64,000 nt of DNA from Verrucomicrobiaceae bacterium (GTDB taxonomy: Bacteria; Verrucomicrobiota; Verrucomicrobiia; Verrucomicrobiales; Verrucomicrobiaceae): positions 1,426,001 to 1,490,000 of the forward strand of contig JADJPM010000001.1 in the NCBI GenBank assembly GCA_016713245.1, read 5' to 3'. Position numbers and translations under genes: made by a program. Of the stretch, positions 26,709-34,220 are shown piece by piece. The notes under the pieces are model-generated. The model was not told the origin of the DNA, searched no databases, and saw nothing but the letters and a program-made list of their open reading frames with translations. Position 1 is the first letter of the stretch, and the number at the start of each line of letters is the position of its first letter.

Positions 26709-28195
26709 GGGAGATACTCCAACGATCCACCTGGATGTTCGCGGCGGGTCTTTTGGGCCTTACGGGAGTTTTGCGTGCTCAAAACGCCGTCCCACCTCCC
26801 GCTCGCGAGCTTCGCGGTTCGTGGATCGCTACCGTGCGGAATATCAACTGGCCCAGCGAGCCCGGTCTGCCCGTCGCCAAGCAGAAAGAGCAGCTCCTCA
26901 CGCTCATCGACTCCGCCGCGAAACTGCGGCTCAATGCGCTCATCTTCCAGGTGCGGCCCGCGGGCGATGCCATGTATGCCTCTGAGATCGAGCCGTGGTC
27001 GCCCTTCTTGACGGGAGCGATGGGCAAATCACCGGGTTGGGACCCGCTTGAGTTCGCCGTCACCGAGGCGCACCAACGCGGCATGGAGCTTCACGCCTGG
27101 TTCAATCCTTACCGGGCTCTCGCCGGAGAAAAGCATGCGCCCAGCGCCGATCACATCCGCCGCAAGCACCCGGAGTGGACGATGAAATACAACATCGACT
27201 GGTGGATGGACCCTGGCGTGCCCGAGGTCCGCCAGCAGGCCATCGCCGTCATGCTGGATGTCACGCGGCGCTACGATGTGGATGGCATTCACATCGACGA
27301 TTATTTTTACCCTTACCCAATCACCGGCCCGGACAAAAAGAAGGTCGAATTCCCCGATGCGGACACTTACGCTCGCTACAAAGCCACGGGCGGCCCTTTG
27401 GAACTCACCGCGTGGCGGCGTCAAAATGTGGATCAGACCGTGCAGGCCACTTACGAGGGCATCAAAGCCATCAAACGCCATGTGAAGTTCGGCATCAGCC
27501 CCTTCGGCCTCTGGCGTCCGAACCATCCTGAAGGCACTGGTGGTGGTCTCGATCCCTATGAGGACCTCGGCGCCGATTCGAAGAAGTGGCTGCAAAGCGG
27601 CTGGGTCGATTACTTCACCCCGCAGCTCTACTGGACCATCGACCGGCCCAAGCTCGGCTTCACCACCTACTACGACTGGTGGCTGGAGCAGAATACGCAG
27701 GGCCGCCACATCTGGCCCGGCATGAACACCTCCAACATCGGCACGGACCGCGTCGCCGGCGAGATCCTCCGCCAAATGAGCGTGCTGCGTGAACGCGGCC
27801 TCAAAATGACGCCCGGCCACTTCCATTGGAACTTCGGTGCCCTTCATAAAAACACCGGCAAGATTGCCACCTACACGATGGAGCGTGCCTACACCACGCA
27901 CGCCATCCCGCCGTCTTCGCCGTGGCTGAGCCAGACGGCGCTGCCGGCGCCGCTGGTCGGCAAAACGCAGCCGGAGGGCAAACTCCGCGTCGAGTGGAAG
28001 CACGCCGACGAGCGATGGATGTCGCAGACCCGCTGGTGGGTGCTCCAGGCCCAGATCGGCGGCCGCTGGGTGACGTGGAAATCCCTCTTCAAAGACCAGT
28101 TCAGCACCGAATGGCCCGCCGGAGCCACGGCGGTGGCGATTCGTGCCTGCGGCATGGCTTGGGAGGCGGGTGAGGCGGGTGTCGCCGTGAAATAA
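26705..28195 (+). CDS. GHL10-like glycoside hydrolase (YngK/DUF187-type)
   Basis: A 496-aa secreted protein (signal: TWMFAAGLLGLTGVLRAQ). The body is a TIM barrel: ELRGSWIATVRNINWPS at strand 1, LNALIFQVRPAGDAMY, GMELHAWFNPYRA, YDVDGIHIDDYFYPYP with the acidic pair typical of the active site, VKFGISPFGLWRP, and VDYFTPQLYWTID. These are the conserved blocks of the GHL10 family, whose members cleave glycosidic bonds such as those of exopolysaccharide or peptidoglycan-associated glycans; the precise substrate is unknown. A C-terminal beta-sandwich of about 90 residues follows (VGKTQPEGKLRVEWKHAD). It is coupled by ATGA overlap to the PQQ-propeller gene. Confidence 0.9.
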   Translation: MREILQRSTWMFAAGLLGLTGVLRAQNAVPPPARELRGSWIATVRNINWPSEPGLPVAKQKEQLLTLIDSAAKLRLNALIFQVRPAGDAMYASEIEPWSPFLTGAMGKSPGWDPLEFAVTEAHQRGMELHAWFNPYRALAGEKHAPSADHIRRKHPEWTMKYNIDWWMDPGVPEVRQQAIAVMLDVTRRYDVDGIHIDDYFYPYPITGPDKKKVEFPDADTYARYKATGGPLELTAWRRQNVDQTVQATYEGIKAIKRHVKFGISPFGLWRPNHPEGTGGGLDPYEDLGADSKKWLQSGWVDYFTPQLYWTIDRPKLGFTTYYDWWLEQNTQGRHIWPGMNTSNIGTDRVAGEILRQMSVLRERGLKMTPGHFHWNFGALHKNTGKIATYTMERAYTTHAIPPSSPWLSQTALPAPLVGKTQPEGKLRVEWKHADERWMSQTRWWVLQAQIGGRWVTWKSLFKDQFSTEWPAGATAVAIRACGMAWEAGEAGVAVK

Positions 28196-28294
28196 AGCCT
28201 ATCGCGGCACTTTGAGAGGCAAACGGCCCTGAAAAAACCCTCGCCAGCCGGGGAAAAGCCGTTAATCTCCGCCCCCCTTTCCCCGGAACCCCAC

Positions 28295-29179
28295 ATGTCT
28301 GAATCAAAAAACACCCTCCGTCTCGGTCTGCCCAAAGGCAGCCTGCAGGAGCCAACGCTCGAGCTTTTCAAGCGGGCGGGATTCAATGTGGTCGTCTCAA
28401 GTCGTTCCTACCGCCCCACGGTGGACGATGATGAGCTGGAGCTGCGTCTGCTGCGTGCGCAGGAGATCGGGCGCTACGTGGACCATGGATTCCTCGATTG
28501 CGGCATCACTGGGCGGGATTGGATCGCCGAAAACGGTGCCGATGTGGAGGTGATCACCGATTTGCGCTACTCAAAGGCCACCTCGAAGCCGACCCGCTGG
28601 GTGCTCGTGGTGCCGGATGATTCCCCCATCCAGAGTGTGAAGGATTTGCAGGGCAAGCGCATCGCCACGGAGGCTGTGGGCCTCACGCAGCGCTACCTGG
28701 AGAGCCACGGCGTGAAGGCCGAGGTCGAATTTAGCTGGGGTGCCACCGAGGTGAAAGTACCGGAACTCGTCGATGCCATCGTGGACATCACGGAGACCGG
28801 TTCCTCGTTGCGAGCGAACAAGCTTCGCATCGTGGACACGCTCATGGAGAGCTACCCCCAATTTGTGAGCAGCCGGGCCGCCGCGAAGGACGCCTGGAAG
28901 CGTGAGAAGATGGAGACCATCGTCATGCTGCTCAAAGGCGCTCTCGAAGCCCGCGACAAGGTGGGCCTCAAGATGAACGTCCCCGCCGCCAAGGTGGCGG
29001 AGGTCGTCGCCGTGCTGCCCTCGCAGCGCTCACCCACCGTCTCTCAGCTCGCCGGGTGCGACTGGGTTGCCGTCGAAACCGTCATTGCCGAGGCCACCGT
29101 GCGTCTCATCATCCCGCGTCTCAAGGCGCTGGGTGCCGAGGGCATCGTGGAATATCCTCTCAATAAAATCGTCCACTAA
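28295..29179 (+). CDS. hisG: ATP phosphoribosyltransferase HisG (long form)
   Basis: A 294-aa enzyme of histidine synthesis, joining ATP and PRPP. LRLGLPKGSLQEPTLELFKRAGF is the N-terminal signature, FLDCGITGRDWIAENG the second lobe loop, and ELVDAIVDITETGSSLRANKLRIVDT the PRPP-binding P-loop (E-T-G-S-S-L). The C-terminal region of about 75 residues (MLLKGALEARDKVGLKMNVPAAKVAEVVAVLPSQRSPTVSQL) is the regulatory ACT-like domain found only in the long, histidine-inhibited HisG, so no HisZ partner is needed. No other his gene is nearby. It is followed 39 nt later by a small ribosomal-protein-like gene. Confidence 0.95.
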   Translation: MSESKNTLRLGLPKGSLQEPTLELFKRAGFNVVVSSRSYRPTVDDDELELRLLRAQEIGRYVDHGFLDCGITGRDWIAENGADVEVITDLRYSKATSKPTRWVLVVPDDSPIQSVKDLQGKRIATEAVGLTQRYLESHGVKAEVEFSWGATEVKVPELVDAIVDITETGSSLRANKLRIVDTLMESYPQFVSSRAAAKDAWKREKMETIVMLLKGALEARDKVGLKMNVPAAKVAEVVAVLPSQRSPTVSQLAGCDWVAVETVIAEATVRLIIPRLKALGAEGIVEYPLNKIVH

Positions 29180-29218
29180 CACTGGGACTAAGCCAAAACC
29201 ACAAGGAGAACACCGACC

Positions 29219-29323
29219 ATGGGATCGCTCAAAAAGCGGAGAAAAACGAAGATCAACAAGCACAAGCGCAAGAAGCGCATGCGTGCGAACCGCCACAAGA
29301 AGCGTTTGCGCTACAAGTCGTAA
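29219..29323 (+). CDS. bS22/AURKAIP1-COX24-like small basic ribosomal protein
   Basis: A 34-aa ORF, MGSLKKRRKTKINKHKRKKR followed by MRANRHKKRLRYKS. It has 21 Lys/Arg residues and two KHKRKKR/RHKKR blocks. This composition and order (KKRRK, K-x-x-K-H-K-x-R-K, R-x-x-R-H-K-K-R) match the AURKAIP1/COX24 domain, found in mitochondrial mS38 and in bacterial bS22-type small-subunit proteins (family knowledge). It has a good Shine-Dalgarno, AAGGAG, 12 nt before the ATG. It is easily missed by gene callers because of its length. It probably binds 16S rRNA near the decoding region. It sits between hisG and the TPR gene. Confidence 0.88.
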   Translation: MGSLKKRRKTKINKHKRKKRMRANRHKKRLRYKS

Positions 29324-29345
29324 AAGCTAGCCTCCGCGGCATGAT

Positions 29346-29460
29346 CAGCCCCCGACGAGTGATTCGAGTGATTCGAGTCGCCGCCTCTCTCTACGCACCC
29401 GCGTCGAGAGATTGGGGGCTGTTAATGCGCCAGATCGGATTAATCGGATTAATCGGACTT
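29346..29460. repeat. Structured leader with two 9-bp tandem arrays
   Basis: CAGCCCCC (29346-29353) can pair with GGGGGCTG (29414-29421). Between and after lie two short arrays with 9-bp period: GAGTGATTC x2 plus a partial (29357-29380) and ATCGGATTA x2 plus ATCGGACTT (29434-29460). The second array encodes the GLIGLIGL part of the TPR protein signal peptide. This looks like repeat sequence partly recruited into the gene start. Confidence 0.7.
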
Positions 29461-31158
29461 CCTCTTCACGCGGCCTCCGACGCGGATATGTCCATCGGGC
29501 GGCTGCCGCCGCCGAAATCGGACCTGCTCCTCACGCCGCGTGGCGCGGCGAACGCGGATGCCATGGCGCATTACAGCGCCGCGCTGCAATTCGAGACGGC
29601 GGGCAAGCTCCGGCAGGCGCTGGAGCATTACCGGGCCGTCTTCAAGGCGGATCCTACTAACGCGGAACTTGCCAGCCACACGGCCGGCATCGCCTTGCAG
29701 TTCGAAGGACGCGAAGCCGCCCTCAAAATCCTCGATGAGGCCATCCAGGCGAATCCAGGTAGTCCCGAGCCGCTGCTGAATCTGGCCCGCTTTGCCAGCA
29801 CCTACCCGCCGGAGGATGTGTTCGAGAAGGATGACCGCGCGGCGAAAGCCGTGACGACGGCGCTCGAAAAATTTCCACGCCACGCCGCGGTTTACGAGGC
29901 GGCGGTGATGCATCACCTCACGCAAAACAAGCGGGATGCCGCCATCGCCGTCATGGAGCAGTCGGCCAAGCAAGACAGCAAGGATCCACGCTTCTGGCTC
30001 GATCTCGCCACCACCGCCGAACGCGTGTGGCCGCTCGGCCAGATCGAGCAGCGAACCGAGCACCTCGCCAAAGTGGCCCCATTTTTCGATAAAGCGCTCG
30101 CTCACGTCACCCCGGCCAATGCGGAGGACATTCAGCTCGAGGTGGCTCAGCATTACCTCCTCACCAACGAACTCACCCGCAGCCGCGAACTCTGCGAAAA
30201 GCTCGTGAAAGAGCACCACAGCCTCCAGGCACGCAAAGTCCTCTTCCGCATGTACGAGGCCTCCGGGGAAGGTGAGAAGTCTCTCGCCATGCTCGAAGCC
30301 ATCACCAAGCAGGCCCCCGAGGAGATCGACCATCTCCGCCTGCTGGCCCGCGAGTATGAAAAGCGGGACAAGCCGGACAAAGCCATTCCGCCGCTCGAAG
30401 CCGCCATCCAGCAAGGCTCCGGCGAAGTGAATGATTACCTCTTCCTCGGTTCGCTCCTCTGGCAGACGCGGCAGTTTGACCGCATGGGCCTCGTCGGCGA
30501 GCGAGCGGTCAAAATCTTCCCTGAGCAACCGCTCACGCACTTCCAGCTCGCCCTTTCCTGTCGTGCTCGTGAGCTGCACGAAAAGGCCGCGAAGCACTTC
30601 GCCGATGCCGAGCAGCTCGCCGCCGCCTCGCAGTCCGAACTGCTCGACCACACCTTCTACTATCAATACGGCAGCACGCTGGAGCATCTGGGGCGTTTTG
30701 ATGATGCCTCCCGCATGCTGGAGAAGTCCATCACGTTGACGCCCCGCGAGAAATCCGAGGCCGCCGCCAACACGATGAACTTCCTCGGCTACATGTGGCT
30801 CGAACAGGGCAAGGATCTCGACAAGGCCGGCGAACTCATCGCCAAGGCTAACGAGCTCTCACCAGACAACGCCGCCTACATCGACAGCCTTGGCTGGTTC
30901 CATTTCAAGAAGGGTGATTTTGCCAAAGCCCTCGCCGACTTCCAACGCGCCGAAAAGCTCATCCCCGAGATTCAAAGTGAAGACGCCGAGATTCTCGAGC
31001 ACATCGCCCTCGCCCACAAACAGCTCGGCGATGCCACGAAGGCCCTCGACTACCTCGAACGCGCCCACGCCCTGAAAACACCCTTCCCAAAAATCCGCGA
31101 GCGCATCGAAAAGACGCTCAAGCAATGGAAAGGCCTCGGCGACACCGAGAAAAAGTGA
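29425..31158 (+). CDS. Secreted tetratricopeptide-repeat protein
   Basis: A 577-aa protein. The start at 29425 gives the signal peptide MRQIGLIGLIGLPLHAA and has GGGG 5' of it; an in-frame ATG at 29341 would add 28 residues derived from the upstream repeat region. The rest is helical TPR sequence: AMAHYSAALQFETAGKLRQALEHYRAVFKADPTNAELA, IDHLRLLAREYEKRDKPDKAIPPLEAAIQQG, and near the C terminus AAYIDSLGWFHFKKGDFAKALADFQRAEKLIPE, followed by ILEHIALAHKQLGDATKALDYLERAHAL. The last block resembles the BepA/YfgC-like and Pel/Pga-associated TPR proteins of the envelope. Probably a periplasmic scaffold; partner unknown. It converges with the hydrolase gene 6 nt away. Confidence 0.85.
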   Translation: MRQIGLIGLIGLPLHAASDADMSIGRLPPPKSDLLLTPRGAANADAMAHYSAALQFETAGKLRQALEHYRAVFKADPTNAELASHTAGIALQFEGREAALKILDEAIQANPGSPEPLLNLARFASTYPPEDVFEKDDRAAKAVTTALEKFPRHAAVYEAAVMHHLTQNKRDAAIAVMEQSAKQDSKDPRFWLDLATTAERVWPLGQIEQRTEHLAKVAPFFDKALAHVTPANAEDIQLEVAQHYLLTNELTRSRELCEKLVKEHHSLQARKVLFRMYEASGEGEKSLAMLEAITKQAPEEIDHLRLLAREYEKRDKPDKAIPPLEAAIQQGSGEVNDYLFLGSLLWQTRQFDRMGLVGERAVKIFPEQPLTHFQLALSCRARELHEKAAKHFADAEQLAAASQSELLDHTFYYQYGSTLEHLGRFDDASRMLEKSITLTPREKSEAAANTMNFLGYMWLEQGKDLDKAGELIAKANELSPDNAAYIDSLGWFHFKKGDFAKALADFQRAEKLIPEIQSEDAEILEHIALAHKQLGDATKALDYLERAHALKTPFPKIRERIEKTLKQWKGLGDTEKK

Positions 31159-31164
31159 CACGCT

Positions 31165-31998
31165 TCATTTCACCACGCGATGCAGCCACTTGCGTGCTTG
31201 GTCACGAGCAGCGGAGGGCCGGAGCGTCCACGCATCGTTGTGATTGCGAAAGCCGGTACTCAGGAAGGTGAGATCAGCTTTTGGTAGCAGCGGACGGAGG
31301 TACGCTTCGGTTTCTTGAGCGTTGGAACCTTCACCGCAGATGAAGGCAGGACGGTCCGCAAGCCGCTGAAGTCTCGTCAGCGCTGATTCGCGATCCGAGC
31401 CCGGATAAGGCCACTTTTTGACACCGTCGAAGTGGCTGTAGGCAAAGAAGCCGCACCACAGCTTCGAGGTTTCGTCGTCGTGAAGGCCCAGGTAACCGCA
31501 GGCGATGGCTCCGCGTGAAAATCCGGCGAGCACGAGCTTCTTCGGATCACCGCCGAAATCTCGGCAGATGCTCGTCACGCTCTCACGGAGGTGTTTGAGC
31601 GTGGGCTGAGGATCGTAGGCTGGCGCATCGCCCCACCATTTGATCGCCACCTGATCGCCTTTCGCATTCAAATACGGCACGCAGAGCCAGATGAAGCCGC
31701 GACCTCCCGAAAGGCCGAAACCGAGGTTGCTGCCTTCAGGAAGCCCGGTGCTCACATCGCCGTATTTGTTCGTGTAACCTCCGTTTCCGGCCAGTTCGAC
31801 GATCACCGGCCACTTCATGTCTTTTTGCCAATCGGTGGGGAGATACAACACATCGAGGCCGAGCCGCACCCGCTTGCCTGGAGCCGGGTTTTCATCACTC
31901 AAAGCCGGCACGACCAGATCTGCAGGCACACTTTGGATGTCCGGCAGCTCCGCCGCAGCGAGTGGAAAAGCGAAAACGAAGAGGAGCCATGGTTTCAT
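31165..31998 (-). CDS. Secreted alpha/beta hydrolase (esterase-like)
   Basis: A 277-aa protein with signal peptide MKPWLLFVFAFPLAAA. It has the hydrolase order: WPVIVELAGNGGY (strand and oxyanion region), then the nucleophile elbow LVLAGFSRGAIACGYLGL (G-F-S-R-G, Ser nucleophile), then RPAFICGEGSNAQETEAY and a late His in FRNHNDAWTLRP. The family resembles PHB-depolymerase/feruloyl-esterase-like proteins common in Verrucomicrobia. The start at 31998 was chosen for the signal peptide; 49 extra upstream codons would overlap the RCC1 gene. A 9-bp hairpin covers its start codon. The substrate is unknown. Confidence 0.83.
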   Translation of the reverse strand: MKPWLLFVFAFPLAAAELPDIQSVPADLVVPALSDENPAPGKRVRLGLDVLYLPTDWQKDMKWPVIVELAGNGGYTNKYGDVSTGLPEGSNLGFGLSGGRGFIWLCVPYLNAKGDQVAIKWWGDAPAYDPQPTLKHLRESVTSICRDFGGDPKKLVLAGFSRGAIACGYLGLHDDETSKLWCGFFAYSHFDGVKKWPYPGSDRESALTRLQRLADRPAFICGEGSNAQETEAYLRPLLPKADLTFLSTGFRNHNDAWTLRPSAARDQARKWLHRVVK

Positions 31999-32004
31999 GG
32001 CTCC
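31983..32004 (-). promoter_or_regulatory. Hairpin masking the hydrolase start codon
   Basis: GGAGCCATG-GTTT-CATGGCTCC is a perfect 9-bp stem with a 4-nt loop. The start ATG of the hydrolase (31996-31998) lies inside one arm, so the folded mRNA would hide the initiation codon and the bases just before it. It may also simply act as the end of the upstream RCC1 transcript, which stops 27 nt earlier. Confidence 0.6.
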
Positions 32005-32030
32005 TACACGTTCCGAAACGCTCCAAACGA

Positions 32031-34184
32031 TCACTGAGCGAGCGGCACATCCGCTTTGACGCGGAAGAAGAGATGGCTGGCGGATGGCCCACCGAGCGAG
32101 AGAGCGGCGCTGCCACCTGTCTGCGTGCTGCCGACCTGCGTCCACGTCTGCAAATCACTGCTGCACCAGATGGTGAAGCTGCGGCGGGAGCTGCCCGTCC
32201 AGTCGAGATCGATGTTACCAGTGAGCGGATCGAATTGGAAGTCGGTGACGGTAAAGCGGCTGCCGGGGCTGAAGGGATTGGTGTCCGCGAGGTATTCATC
32301 GCGGTCGCTGATGCCATCGCCGTCAAAATCACTGTTCGCGTTCGCACCGAGCAGACTCAGGCTGGAGCCAAGTCCGGCGGCGGTGGCCTTTTCGATCTCC
32401 CACGAGTCGGCGATGCCATCGCCACTGCCACCACCCGCGAGCACCTCGCTATCCGCACCGGGATGGAGACGGGTGCAGACGCCCGCCAGATTGATCCAGC
32501 CGCAGTTGGCGGAGTAGGCGTAGCCGCTGAGAGCACCCGTGACGAGATCCAAACGCGGCGGCGCGGCGATGGTGGGATCGAAATAGATCCAGCCGATGTT
32601 CGCCCCATAGGCGTAACCGCTCAAAGCGCCTGCTCCATCATGGTTCACACCGATGTCACCGCCCGTCTGCGAGTAGCCAGACGTGGTCGAGGGCGTGCCA
32701 TCGCCCAGATCGATCCAGCCGACATTGGCCGCATACACCTTGCCATGCGCCATCGTCGTCTCGATCACCGGCGCATCGAGGGCGAGCGGATTCGTGCGCC
32801 AGTTCAGCCAGCCAAAATTAGCCGCGTAAGTGAAGCGGCAGGCGGGCGTGATGGTGCTGATCGCTGGCTCGGCGAGCACGAAGCAGTTTGTGAAGCCTGC
32901 CTGAATGCTGGTGACGCCTTTTCCCGCCAGCACGCCACTGATATCGACAGCGACAGGCGTGTCACGACTGGTCGTCGTGCCATCGCCGACGGCTCCAGTG
33001 GTGTTGCTGCCCCACGCAAAGAGATCGCCGTCACTGGTGAGCGCATAAGATGAAAATGTGCCTGCCGAAATGGCGGCGACGGTTTTGCCGAGGAGTGCGC
33101 CGGTCATATCGACTGCGACGGGTGAGTCAGATTGCACGGTAGTGGTGGCGTTTCCGAGTTCATGTGAATCATCCGCACCCCAAGCATAGACGGTGCCGTC
33201 CGAGGCGAGTGCGAGGCTGTGCTGGTAGCCTGCGGAGATGTGCGTGATGGTTTTCGTGGCCAGCACGCCCGACGTGTCGAGCGCGACAGGAGCGCCTCGG
33301 GTTGTGAGGGAGGTGCCATCCCCGATCTGCCCCCGGTTGTTGACGCCCCAGCCGAAAAGCATGCCGTCGGTGGTCTGAACGAGCATGTGATGGCCTCCCA
33401 CACTGAGCTTGGAGACGGTTTTGCCGGAGAGTAGCCCCGTGGTGTCCACGGCCACCGGGACTGTGCTGGCACTGGTGGTTCCATTGCCGAGCGATCCCGC
33501 AGCTCCCCAGGTATAGACCTGACCGGTGGAATCGAGCACGGCGCTGCAATTCCAGCCAGCGTGGACTTGAACAATGGTTTTCCCGGAGAGCACGCCAGTG
33601 GTGTCCACAGCCACGGGGACGAGACTGTCAGTCGTGGAGCCAATGCCGAGTTCCCCGGCGTCGTTGCTACCCCAAGCAAAGAGACCGCCATCGGAGGTGA
33701 GGGCGAGTGTGTGCTGATAACCTGCGGCGACAGCGATCACGGTTTTTCCAGAAAGCACACCGGTCATGTCCACGGCGACGGGCGTTGAATAGAAGGTCGT
33801 GCTGTTGTTGCCAAGCTGGCCTTTGGTATTCTCCCCGCAGGCATAGACCTTGCCGTCGGAAGTCAGTAGCACGGTATGTGCTGCGCTAGCGGATGAAATC
33901 ACGGCCGTGATTGTCTTGCCGGAGAGGGCACCGGAGACATCGGTGGCTACGGCGGTGAGGCGGTTGGTGGTCGTGCCATCGCCGAGCATGCCGCTCGAGT
34001 TGTAGCCCCAGCCATAGGGAAGGCTGGCGGCCTGGCTGAACGCTGTGGAAGCCAGCAGGACCGCTGCGAGAACCGCGTGCAGCGCCGGAGGCGGCAGCAG
34101 CATGGGAGGTGGAGGCAGCGGAGGAGTTTTCGCAGGCGGCGGCAAAGGCGGCCGACGCACGATGAGATGAGAAAAAGGATTCAT
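32031..34184 (-). CDS. Secreted RCC1-repeat propeller protein with C-terminal ANxGW repeats
   Basis: A 717-aa protein. A proline-rich start precedes the hydrophobic segment VLAAVLLASTAFSQAAS; a start near 34103 is equally possible. About seven RCC1 blades follow, each reading roughly GDGTTTxxxTPVAVDxTGVLSGKT, then I, then AGxxHTLALTSDGxVYAWG, with successive blades very alike. The C-terminal third has four units with YAANFGW, YAANVGWIDLGDG, YGANIGWIYFDP and YSANCGWINLA, then a calcium-binding-like loop (SDFDGDGISDRDEYLADTNP) and a final beta sandwich. RCC1 propellers bind proteins or carbohydrates; here the protein is presumably surface-exposed. Function unknown. It has the same orientation as the neighbouring beta-helix gene. 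Confidence 0.85.
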   Translation of the reverse strand: MNPFSHLIVRRPPLPPPAKTPPLPPPPMLLPPPALHAVLAAVLLASTAFSQAASLPYGWGYNSSGMLGDGTTTNRLTAVATDVSGALSGKTITAVISSASAAHTVLLTSDGKVYACGENTKGQLGNNSTTFYSTPVAVDMTGVLSGKTVIAVAAGYQHTLALTSDGGLFAWGSNDAGELGIGSTTDSLVPVAVDTTGVLSGKTIVQVHAGWNCSAVLDSTGQVYTWGAAGSLGNGTTSASTVPVAVDTTGLLSGKTVSKLSVGGHHMLVQTTDGMLFGWGVNNRGQIGDGTSLTTRGAPVALDTSGVLATKTITHISAGYQHSLALASDGTVYAWGADDSHELGNATTTVQSDSPVAVDMTGALLGKTVAAISAGTFSSYALTSDGDLFAWGSNTTGAVGDGTTTSRDTPVAVDISGVLAGKGVTSIQAGFTNCFVLAEPAISTITPACRFTYAANFGWLNWRTNPLALDAPVIETTMAHGKVYAANVGWIDLGDGTPSTTSGYSQTGGDIGVNHDGAGALSGYAYGANIGWIYFDPTIAAPPRLDLVTGALSGYAYSANCGWINLAGVCTRLHPGADSEVLAGGGSGDGIADSWEIEKATAAGLGSSLSLLGANANSDFDGDGISDRDEYLADTNPFSPGSRFTVTDFQFDPLTGNIDLDWTGSSRRSFTIWCSSDLQTWTQVGSTQTGGSAALSLGGPSASHLFFRVKADVPLAQ

Positions 34185-34220
34185 GGCGGTGAGCGGGTGC
34201 GTGTTGGGGACGCGGGAGGA

